Shown here in pieces: positions 1-5,904 of a DNA stretch of 6,310 nucleotides. Each line of letters begins with the position of its first letter. The stretch's first letter is position 1. The DNA is from CAYXVF01 sp964468125 (GTDB lineage Bacteria > Myxococcota > XYA12-FULL-58-9 > CAYXVF01). Location of the stretch: the NCBI GenBank assembly GCA_964468125.1, contig CAYXVF010000186.1:1-6310 (forward strand), in the 5' to 3' direction. The position numbers and the translations under genes are program-made. The notes below the pieces were generated by a model. The model saw nothing but the letters and a program-made list of their open reading frames with translations, did no database searches and was not told the origin of the DNA.

Positions 1-1
1 C

Positions 2-220
2 TCGACCCAGCCGTGTGACGCCTGGCCGACTGAGGGCCAAATCGAGACTCCCACCCCGCGCGAGTCTTCGACGCGTGCACCCTCCGCGGCTTACAAACCG
101 ACAATTCCCGCTGTCAGACCGGCGGAAAGCCCGTCTGACAGCCGATTCCGATCGGGAATGACACATCGACGCACCCCGCTCCCCGTAGCGGCCGATAAGA
201 CGCAGGAGGGATCGCGATGA
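2..220 (+). CDS. possible 3' end of an upstream gene (weak)
   Basis: One plus-strand frame is open from the left edge for 72 codons and stops at TGA 218-220. The predicted peptide is rich in Pro, Ser, Thr, Arg and Ala with no recognisable motif, so at best it would be a disordered C-terminal tail. Its stop overlaps the ATG at 217 in an ATGA arrangement, which is the main reason to list it. Against it, a second frame is also open as far as 161 (stop TGA 159-161). GC-rich DNA often gives open frames of this length by chance, and the strong hairpin at 110..142 lies inside it. I regard noncoding leader DNA as at least as likely. Confidence 0.2.
   Translation, partial: STQPCDAWPTEGQIETPTPRESSTRAPSAAYKPTIPAVRPAESPSDSRFRSGMTHRRTPLPVAADKTQEGSR
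110..142. repeat. strong hairpin / inverted repeat in the upstream region
   Basis: The arms GCTGTCAGAC (110-119) and GTCTGACAGC (133-142) are perfect reverse complements. Inside them, GGC (121-123) pairs with GCC (129-131) across one C-C mismatch and leaves the loop GGAAA. An outer pairing of ATTCCC (104-109) with GGGAAT (154-159) can enclose the whole structure, and a competing local hairpin ATTCC/GGAAT (145-149/155-159) uses the same right arm. No T-tract follows, so it is not a classical intrinsic terminator. It could be an operator dyad, a 5'-UTR RNA structure or an end-of-gene stem. The sequence does not decide between these. Confidence 0.6.
204..210 (+). promoter_or_regulatory. strong Shine-Dalgarno site for the leader ORF
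   Basis: AGGAGGG is a near-perfect anti-16S complement six bases upstream of ATG 217. It is the best ribosome-binding site in the upstream region. It serves the 18-codon leader ORF rather than the giant gene, whose own ATG is preceded only by a G run (262-266) three bases away. I could not identify a convincing sigma-70 or sigma-54 promoter between 1 and 204. Confidence 0.7.
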
Positions 221-273
221 GGGTTGTCTTGTTCCCACTGCTCGCAACACGCGCTGATCCTGGGGGATCATGA
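217..273 (+). CDS. 18-residue leader peptide, translationally coupled to the giant gene
   Basis: The ORF encodes MRVVLFPLLATRADPGGS and stops at TGA 271-273. That stop overlaps the ATG of the next gene (270-272) in the tetranucleotide ATGA, the classical arrangement for terminating ribosomes to restart. It has the ideal Shine-Dalgarno AGGAGGG six bases upstream, whereas the downstream gene does not. The peptide begins with Met-Arg and a short hydrophobic stretch (VVLFPLLA), too short for a usual signal peptide. There is no run of one amino-acid codon suggesting an attenuator. The likely role is to load ribosomes for the downstream gene. Alternatively, a -1 slip or a missing G in the GGGGG run (262-266) would fuse these residues in frame to the giant protein as its true N-terminus. 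The peptide product itself may have no function. Confidence 0.5.
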   Translation: MRVVLFPLLATRADPGGS

Positions 274-3200
274 AGACCGCTATCGGTAAAACACTACAGG
301 TGTCGATGCCCGCGTCGGTGCCCTCGGCCAAGGTCTATGAGTCTCCCGAGGCACGCACTCCGGGCGGTGAGCCTTGGGACGTCGATGCCATCGCCGCGAG
401 TGGCACGGCGTTTCGACACCATCGCAATATTCCGGTCCATGTGAGGAATATGGGAATCGTCATGGAGCCTCGGGAGGTCCCGGCGCTCTACGGCGTGCTC
501 CAACCCATCTTCGATGCCCTCGCACGCGCGCAGGAAAACGCGGCGTCTCCGCATCAGGCGAGCGCTAACCGCCTCTACATCGTCGACCGGCCAGCAGCAA
601 AAGCCAAGGTCTACTCGAGCAGCCAGTCCGGCGTGCGGTCGGTGCAGAACGACGTGGTCATCACAACGGGCATGCTTCGCAAGATGCTCGGAGTGACCCC
701 GTCCGACGTGTCACGGTCCGGTGAGCTACCGCCGGAGGCTCGGGAACGTTTCCGGACGGGAGTGCTACGGATCGCCGGTGTCGTCATGAACGAGCTCGCC
801 CGGGGCGTTCTGAACGACCAGCTCGCCGGAGGCCAAATCGAGGCCCTCCGGGCGGACGCCGCCAGCACCTTGCTCGGAATGGAAGCCGGATTCGCCGCAA
901 ACGCGCGCCTTGAAGCGGTCAAACACGGTGCGGTGACAGGAGGGGGTGCTCTCTCCGCCGACCCCGAAGTAGAGCTCCGACTCGCCGGACTGCGCATGCT
1001 CCTCACGAAACACCGCAAGGACAACGGGCTCGAGGATCCCGCTCCTCTCGAAATTCCCCCGGCGGCGATGGCTCGATTCGTAGGCGAGCTCTCAACGCTC
1101 AGCAAGTATCGCGACGCGCGAAGCCTTCGACCCCCGGAATCCTTCACTCAGGCGGTCAGTCGTGTCCGAGAGCACCTCGACTCCATCGACGATATCGAGG
1201 AGGGAAGCTGGAACGAGCTCGAGCTCAACCGACTGATCCTCGCGACGGATGCGCTTCTCCTCGCACGCGAACGAGACCAACGGCCACTCAACGCCTCGGA
1301 AAAGCAAGCGCTCCACGACTACGTTCGTCTGCTCATCACAGACGCTCGCAAGATCTACGACCGACAAGCCAAGAACCGCTTCATGACCCCGTTCAATGCG
1401 TCGGAAGAATTCGCGAATGTTCCGACCCATGCGGAGTACCTCCGCAAAATCCGCGTCTTTAGCTCGGGGGAAGTGGGCTCTTGGGTTGCGGAGACGGTCG
1501 ACGGCGTCTTACGGGACGGTGGATGGCAAGGCGACCTGGATTGGACGCTCAAGTTGGCGAGCAAGGTTCTCCCTCCCCGCGCGCTCGCGTCTCGCTATCG
1601 CACGGAGATCCTACGCGAGCTTGAGCAGCATACACTGGGCGGCGCGGGCCTCTGGTACTCACTCGACGACATCAGCCCGGGGTTCGAGCTCTACGTCACA
1701 ATCCTCTGGGCGAGCGAAGTCTGGCCGAATCTCAAAGCGGACGAACGCATCGATGCGATTCAAAACGCGGGTAGTGGCAGAACGGACATGCCCTTTCCAA
1801 GCCACTGGCGCCGGGATTCGGGACGGAATGAGCGGAACCTCGAGCGTCGGCGTCTCATGCGTGTGCTCAAAGAGGATGATAAAAGAGCCTATAATCAGAT
1901 CAAAGAGTTTTACCGCCACCTATGGGACAACAAAGGCGAGGTTGCCCTCGCCGCCCTCGCGCGCAGCGATTCCTTCGATTGGGATTGGCTCATCGAGGTT
2001 CTCGACCTCGACCCGCAACGCGCCAAGTCGCAGCTGCGTTCCGCGGTCAAATCGATGACCGCCCCCTCCAAGCACAGCGGAGACTCGGACAGTCGCTTTG
2101 TAGAGATGGTGCGTACGATCGCTGACAGCAAGCTTAAGCGTTTCTCCATGCACCCAACCGGAGCGCGCAACGGCGACGGCAATCCGGTGTGGATGGACCC
2201 CTCGTTCTATCACCACCTCGCCGGAGACAAGCATCCCGCAATTCGTGACGATCCGGCGCTCGCCCACGTGGCCAAAGCCTGGTTTGCGGCGCCGTTCCTG
2301 CGGGAGCACCCGGAGCGCGCACGCGCGCTCTATACCGAACGCTTTGAGGCAGCCCTCGAGAAGGCCTGGCAACGGGTCGCCTCCGGGACGCCGCGCGAAC
2401 GCGCTTCGGCCGCGAGCACCGAGACCCTCCGGACCCTTCACGAGGAGGTTTGCCGCTCTCTAACGGGCGACCCCGGCAGCTGCAAGTTCTACGCTGCGGC
2501 CGAGGTGCAAGCGGAGTTGATCGACGCCTCACCGATTTCAACGGAACTCAAGAAGACCGCCTTGCGCGGGCTCTTCCTCGAAGACGTCGATGAGATCGAC
2601 GACCTGCGCGAGGGCAACTACTGGTGGTGGACGCTTACTAGCCTGATCGATCGCGGTCGGATCTTCGAGCTGCTCCAGAAACACGGGCTCGTCGACAGCC
2701 CGACGACGTTTCTAGAGCGTTTGCTCGACGACTCGAATAGCCTCGGCGGCTACGATAAGGAGGTCTTTCGTACAGTCGCCGCCAGGAGCGACTACTCGAG
2801 CTACTTCTCCCTGGTGAACAGCCTCGCGGGTCCGCTAGAAGCCGAAGTCGACGTGATTCGCCGCGCCCCCGGTGAGAAGCAATGGAAATTCGAGCGCCTC
2901 ATGGCCCTCTGCAGCGCGGTCTTCCCCGGCAATCGCGACAACATGAGCGAGAATTTCGCGGACTCGGCCGAGCTCCGACTCCTGCGCGGGCAGATCGTTG
3001 ACGCCGCCTTGGAGCTCGAGCTGACGGACCCACAGTGTGAGCTGCTCTTTCGAGCGCTCACCCTCCCGAAGGCGACACCAGAGACCGACCGGCTCTTCAC
3101 GGAACGCGTGCTGCCAGCCGCCACTCGCAAGAACGATTGGACCGCGGTCGGTCGCCATCTCGGATATGGCCGGGTCGATAGCGCGAGCCTCGCCCTTTCA

Positions 3201-5237
3201 CTCGCCAAACGAGTCCTCGAGCCCAGGCTCGCGGAGCTCGAACGCCTGCCTCGCGTGCAGAACGACGATCTCGACGACCTCGTGCAAAGCCTCAACCACT
3301 ACGCGCCGACCGGATCGAGCGAAAAAGACGCCTACCTCGAGACCATGGCTTGGCGCCTCAAAGTCGAAGGGGTTGCCCTCGAGGCCTTCATCGAGGACCG
3401 AAAATCCTCGAACGTGAAGACCGCTGACCCTAGGGCCGCAAACCTGGCCTCGGGGGTCGTGAGTCAGCTCTCCGAGCTGTCCGCCGAGGACCGACACGAC
3501 TTCATCCGCTACCTGATGCGCCCCCCTACCGGCGACTACAAGAAGGCGGAGCTACCGAAGAAGGTTCAGCGCACCCTGGTCCAGAACGCCGAGCGCGTCG
3601 TCTGGGCCGAGCGCCGAGCCAAGGGAGAGCATCTCGATACAGAATCCATTCGCCGCGAGGCAAACGAGCGAGCGCTTGGCGCCAAGTACCGTCTCGAAAC
3701 AGCGGTCAGGGAAATGACACCGCTTGAGCGTGTGCCCTTCTTTGAGGTCCTGATCCGTGCTGGACACCGCAACCTCTATGAGGACCCTGAGTTCCCTCTC
3801 CGTATCGCGACGGAGCACCTCGGAATGACTGAGGACTCCTGGCAGTACCAATCCCTCGTCGCCTACCTCAAGGTTGTGCCCGAGGAGGAACGCTCTGTCA
3901 CCGTTTCATATCTGCTCAGCCAATCAGGCAGCGACAAGAGCGGAGTCGCGAATCTGTTTGAGGCTTTCGGCAGCGTGGGCAAGAAGTTCGCCCAGCTCGG
4001 TTCGGTCTGGAAAATCTTCGACGAGCAGACCTCGAATGAGCTCGCTCGGATCAAAGATCGCGCGCAGCCGATGTCGAAGCACGAAATCCTCCAAGTCATC
4101 AACGACCCGGTCAACGGTCTGTCAACAGCCGAGCGCAAGCGGATCAAGCGCCTGAAGAAGGTCCTGGGCGCCGCGAGCATGAAGACCGTGGTCTTGGTCG
4201 AAATCGACGACGGAAAGGGCGGAACCCGCGACGTCGTGATGATGGTGCAACCTCCGAATTTGCGCCGTCAGATCGAGACCAACCTTCGTTTCGCAGAGGT
4301 GTTCAAAACGGTGATGGAGAGCTCCGGGCAAAAACTCGCGTCAGCACTCGTTGGAACCATCATCGCGGCACTGAAAGAGCAGCTCACCGAAGAGCTCGAG
4401 ATGACCCGAGAAGGACCGAAATTTGAGAAAGCCGCCGAGCTCTTTCGTTCCATCGGTCAGGAGATCGGCGCGAACATCTCGGTTCCTGCGCTCGTGAAAG
4501 GCTTCGAGGTCCGCGACAACGTGATGTTCGTCGAGCGGGTCGACGAAGTGGGCCCGGAAGACGCTCGACGACGCACGGTCACCTTTCACCGCCGCAAGAA
4601 AGACGGCACGGATGAAGCCGCGTTAGGCGAGCCTCTCCGGGCGCGCGTCGGCGAAAACATCGTCCGCTCCTCACTGCGAATGCTGTTTCAGCACGGCTGG
4701 TTCGACCCGGACCGTCACGATGGGAATCAGCTGATCGACCCAGAAAACGGTGATCTCTACCCGATCGACTTCGGGCAGCTCGAATGCTTCGACGCGAAAC
4801 ACGCGCTCAAATGGGACCCGCGTCTCACGCTCGCTTCCTTCATGCAGGCACTCCGTGCGGGAGATGCATCGACGCTCGTGCGCGAAGGACTTCGCATGTC
4901 CACCCGCGAATCCGCACGCGCCGCAGACACGAAGGCACTCGAAGCAGACGCGAAACGCATCCTGGAGGCAGCACGCGGCAGCCCGACCGGTTGGCGTGAG
5001 GCCATCGTTGAAATCGTCGAATCCTTCGCCCGCCATGATGTGACCTTCGAGAAGCGATTCAGCTTCGGAGCGCTCAAGGGCCTCATGACCCTGGCTGGCG
5101 AAGGCTACGTTGCCCCGAACGAATTCGAGCGCATCATGGAAGAAGAAATCGGACGCCTGCTCTATGCCAAAGTGCTCCCGGCGCTCCCGATCGTCGCCCG
5201 TACGATGAGGGCACGGTTGTTGGGAGGCATGTACTAA
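270..5237 (+). CDS. giant protein with degenerate M48 peptidase-like region and C-terminal ABC1/UbiB-type kinase-like domain
   Basis: The protein has 1655 residues and no visible signal peptide or transmembrane segment, so it is probably cytosolic. ATG 270 is the first possible start because the same frame is closed by TGA at 255-257; it overlaps the leader stop. Residues ~99-215 resemble an M48 metallopeptidase core with the zinc motif lost (NELAR 174-178). Residues ~216-1225 are charged, helical and unassigned. Residues ~1225-1560 are ABC1/UbiB/COQ8-like: KFAQ (1239-1242) for KxGQ, GAAS (1300-1303) for the Ala-rich loop, EELEMTRE (1374-1381) for the ExD motif, catalytic Asp1481 in FDPDRHDGN (1478-1486), and DFG (1500-1502). 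The VAIK lysine is Met1325. Typical UbiB proteins have about 550 residues and C-terminal membrane helices, which are absent here. ABC1 kinases act in quinone or lipid metabolism as ATPases or kinases; the substrate here is unknown. Kinase-family assignment is firm, activity is inference. Confidence 0.93.
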   Translation: MKTAIGKTLQVSMPASVPSAKVYESPEARTPGGEPWDVDAIAASGTAFRHHRNIPVHVRNMGIVMEPREVPALYGVLQPIFDALARAQENAASPHQASANRLYIVDRPAAKAKVYSSSQSGVRSVQNDVVITTGMLRKMLGVTPSDVSRSGELPPEARERFRTGVLRIAGVVMNELARGVLNDQLAGGQIEALRADAASTLLGMEAGFAANARLEAVKHGAVTGGGALSADPEVELRLAGLRMLLTKHRKDNGLEDPAPLEIPPAAMARFVGELSTLSKYRDARSLRPPESFTQAVSRVREHLDSIDDIEEGSWNELELNRLILATDALLLARERDQRPLNASEKQALHDYVRLLITDARKIYDRQAKNRFMTPFNASEEFANVPTHAEYLRKIRVFSSGEVGSWVAETVDGVLRDGGWQGDLDWTLKLASKVLPPRALASRYRTEILRELEQHTLGGAGLWYSLDDISPGFELYVTILWASEVWPNLKADERIDAIQNAGSGRTDMPFPSHWRRDSGRNERNLERRRLMRVLKEDDKRAYNQIKEFYRHLWDNKGEVALAALARSDSFDWDWLIEVLDLDPQRAKSQLRSAVKSMTAPSKHSGDSDSRFVEMVRTIADSKLKRFSMHPTGARNGDGNPVWMDPSFYHHLAGDKHPAIRDDPALAHVAKAWFAAPFLREHPERARALYTERFEAALEKAWQRVASGTPRERASAASTETLRTLHEEVCRSLTGDPGSCKFYAAAEVQAELIDASPISTELKKTALRGLFLEDVDEIDDLREGNYWWWTLTSLIDRGRIFELLQKHGLVDSPTTFLERLLDDSNSLGGYDKEVFRTVAARSDYSSYFSLVNSLAGPLEAEVDVIRRAPGEKQWKFERLMALCSAVFPGNRDNMSENFADSAELRLLRGQIVDAALELELTDPQCELLFRALTLPKATPETDRLFTERVLPAATRKNDWTAVGRHLGYGRVDSASLALSLAKRVLEPRLAELERLPRVQNDDLDDLVQSLNHYAPTGSSEKDAYLETMAWRLKVEGVALEAFIEDRKSSNVKTADPRAANLASGVVSQLSELSAEDRHDFIRYLMRPPTGDYKKAELPKKVQRTLVQNAERVVWAERRAKGEHLDTESIRREANERALGAKYRLETAVREMTPLERVPFFEVLIRAGHRNLYEDPEFPLRIATEHLGMTEDSWQYQSLVAYLKVVPEEERSVTVSYLLSQSGSDKSGVANLFEAFGSVGKKFAQLGSVWKIFDEQTSNELARIKDRAQPMSKHEILQVINDPVNGLSTAERKRIKRLKKVLGAASMKTVVLVEIDDGKGGTRDVVMMVQPPNLRRQIETNLRFAEVFKTVMESSGQKLASALVGTIIAALKEQLTEELEMTREGPKFEKAAELFRSIGQEIGANISVPALVKGFEVRDNVMFVERVDEVGPEDARRRTVTFHRRKKDGTDEAALGEPLRARVGENIVRSSLRMLFQHGWFDPDRHDGNQLIDPENGDLYPIDFGQLECFDAKHALKWDPRLTLASFMQALRAGDASTLVREGLRMSTRESARAADTKALEADAKRILEAARGSPTGWREAIVEIVESFARHDVTFEKRFSFGALKGLMTLAGEGYVAPNEFERIMEEEIGRLLYAKVLPALPIVARTMRARLLGGMY
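564..914 (+). other. degenerate M48-type (Ste24/HtpX-like) metallopeptidase region, residues ~99-215
   Basis: The order of elements follows an M48 core. RLYIVDRP (101-108) matches the strand that precedes the active site. DVVITTGMLRKML (128-140) matches the usual 'vvvTrGLL' segment. VVMNELARGVLND (171-183) lies on the HExxH helix, and IEALRADAASTLL (190-202) matches the downstream 'ExxADxxAxxLL' helix, followed by an 'AGF'. The zinc ligands are not kept: HExxH is NELAR, with His to Asn174 and His to Arg178, although the general-base Glu175 remains. The third-ligand Glu is displaced or replaced (Glu191 is one residue out of register). If the match is right, this is a pseudo-protease used for binding rather than cleavage. 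The similarity is by eye and could be a helical coincidence, so I rate it moderate. Confidence 0.5.
3942..4949 (+). other. ABC1/UbiB/COQ8-type kinase-like domain with displaced lysine, residues ~1225-1560
   Basis: The family signatures appear in the correct order. They are KKFAQLGS (1238-1245; KxGQ with Gly to Ala), an Ala-rich loop LGAASMKTV (1299-1307), the beta-3 strand DVVMMVQPP (1321-1329; family 'VAxKVQxP'), the ExD helix (1375-1381), the hinge FVERVDEV (1420-1427), the catalytic loop (1478-1486; family 'FHADpHPGN') and YPIDFGQL for the metal-binding Asp1500. Substitutions relative to the family are Lys to Met1325, His to Asp1479 and Pro to Asp1484 in the catalytic loop, and Asp to Glu1377 in ExD. 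Asp1481, Asn1486 and Asp1500 are intact, so nucleotide and Mg binding are plausible. Lys1305 may replace the missing lysine. Confidence 0.88.
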
Positions 5238-5276
5238 CCTTCAGTGGCAGGCACGAAGCGACCGCGGAGGCGGAAC

Positions 5277-5360
5277 CTAGAGGCCGCTGCTGGCGGTACC
5301 CCGGTAGTAGGTTGACGGAGCGATCGGCAACACGCCACAGATCGGCTCGACTCCGTATAT
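5277..5360 (-). pseudogene. IS3-family transposase OrfB, N-terminal fragment
   Basis: On the minus strand the residues YGVEPICGVLPIAPSTYYR (plus-strand 5357 down to 5301) are a near-exact match to the start of IS3-family OrfB transposases, which typically read 'FIDxHRxxYGVEPICxVLPIAPSTYY'. The residues before Tyr5357 do not continue the family pattern. After the Arg the frame reads GTASSGL and stops at 5277-5279, instead of continuing toward the 'YGARKVWRQL' segment and the DDE integrase core. OrfA and the catalytic region are absent, so this is an inactive scrap of roughly 20-25 codons in a protein family of about 280-300 residues. The family call rests on recall of a distinctive motif. Confidence 0.72.
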
Positions 5361-5379
5361 GCTCGCCGATGCTGAGTAG

Positions 5380-5568
5380 GCGCATCGCGAGAACAACAAG
5401 CTCACATGGCGCTTGCTGAAGCTCGATGGCGAGTCCATTCGGCAGGTGCTCGCCAGCAACACAGCCGGCAACGCTTGACCCTCGAACACGACGCTGAGTA
5501 AACCACGGAGCTCAGCGTCGCTGAGCTCCAGGTGGAGTGCTGCTCTAGTCTCGACGAAGTCGGTGGCT
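5380..5568 (+). pseudogene. possible IS66-type TnpC N-terminal fragment, frameshifted
   Basis: One frame after TAG 5377-5379 reads AHRENNKLTWRLLKLDGES and onward to TGA 5476-5478. It resembles the 'ExxxLxxxLxxLrrxxFGxSSE' helix at the start of IS66 TnpC transposases. A second frame starting near 5454 reads QQHSRQRLTLEHDAE, then a TAA (5499-5501), then TTELSVAELQVE. This resembles the acidic 'QLELxLEeLE' helix that follows in TnpC. A frameshift and a stop would be needed to join them, consistent with decay like that of the neighbouring scraps. The pattern is low in information (a charged coiled-coil-like helix), so this is a tentative call. Other coiled-coil protein remnants would look similar. 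Confidence 0.3.
5489..5529. repeat. two overlapping, mutually exclusive inverted repeats
   Basis: CGACGCTGAG (5489-5498) is the exact reverse complement of CTCAGCGTCG (5511-5520). The same central segment also forms a second, 11-bp-arm palindrome: GGAGCTCAGCG (5507-5517) against CGCTGAGCTCC (5519-5529) with a one-base centre. The two pairings share the middle arm, so only one can form at a time. They lie inside a possible decayed transposase gene, where repeated GAG/CTC codons could generate them incidentally. The one-base loop makes the second pairing more likely to matter as a DNA dyad than as an RNA hairpin. Confidence 0.55.
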
Positions 5569-5569
5569 A

Positions 5570-5827
5570 GTTTTCGTTCAAAAGCTTCGCGGCATAAATG
5601 GCACTTGCGGTCACCCGGTGATCGTCACTGAGCCAGGCGTCGAACGCCAGGCGTACTGCGGCGATGGGCCGATGGTGCGCGACGCGAAGACGGGGCGCTA
5701 CCGAGGAAGCCGGATCTTCGCTTTCACCCTAGGCGACAGTCATGAGTCTGTTCGGGTCTTAGCGCACGAGTCGAGCAGTGAAATCTGGTGCCGGCTTCAC
5801 GAGCAAGCGTTCCGCCATTTAGGTGCG
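5570..5827 (+). pseudogene. istA: IS21-family transposase IstA, internal fragment
   Basis: The frame reads VFVQKLRG (from 5570), VTEPGVERQAYCGDGPMVRD, KTGRYRGSRIFAFTLGDS, HESVRVL, then IWCRLHEQAFRHLG, ending near 5824. This follows IS21 IstA proteins closely, which typically read 'RFVRKLRG...EPGEEGQVDYGxGPMVRdpxTGkyRrtRlFvmTLGySRkSVRLL...WaELHEkAFRrLGG'. IstA has about 500 residues and uses a DDE integrase-type core for cut-and-paste transposition with the IstB ATPase. Only about 86 codons remain, without the N-terminal DNA-binding region, the second catalytic Asp ('VVVLDNL' should follow LGG) or the Glu. The first catalytic Asp, in 'QVDYG', is also gone because the segment reads QAYCG. No istB is present. 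The frame stays open to the right edge but loses all similarity after 5827. Confidence 0.85.
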
Positions 5828-5904
5828 GATAGGCGATTCAAACCGCGGGTCGGGTCCGTCCGCATGGCTGAGATTCGGTCTCATGTTGCCTCTGGGCCCT
5901 GTAG

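Larger units (their letters stand above)
5238..5904. mobile_element. graveyard of insertion-sequence fragments (IS3, probable IS66, IS21)
   Basis: Between the giant gene and the frame that runs off the right edge there is no intact gene. The stretch holds short transposase scraps on both strands, all interrupted or truncated. An IS3 OrfB piece lies on the minus strand near 5301-5360, a possible IS66 TnpC piece on the plus strand near 5380-5568, and an IS21 IstA piece on the plus strand at 5570-5827. I found no terminal inverted repeats or target-site duplications that would define an element. The bases 5238-5276 and 5828-5904 hold nothing I can name, and no clear intrinsic terminator follows the giant gene. 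Confidence 0.7.

Noticed and set aside
611..1147. Long minus-strand open frame (178 codons) opposite the giant gene
   Set aside because: It lies entirely antisense to strongly coding sequence and gives a Ser/Arg/Pro-rich peptide typical of shadow frames; there is no motif or ribosome site.
1396..2058. 220-codon plus-strand frame overlapping the giant gene
   Set aside because: The product is Ser/Arg-rich low-complexity sequence, as expected for an out-of-frame reading of GC-rich coding DNA; the giant frame carries recognisable domains and continues through it.
5238..5300. Search for an intrinsic terminator after the giant gene
   Set aside because: Only short GC-rich partial complementarities are present and no T-tract follows, so no terminator is called.
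5315..5379. Plus-strand reading GNTPQIGSTPYMLADAE, resembling the 'GTPxYMAPE' activation segment of Ser/Thr kinases
   Set aside because: The same bases on the minus strand encode a far more specific IS3 OrfB motif; the plus-strand likeness is short, lacks APE and ends at a stop.
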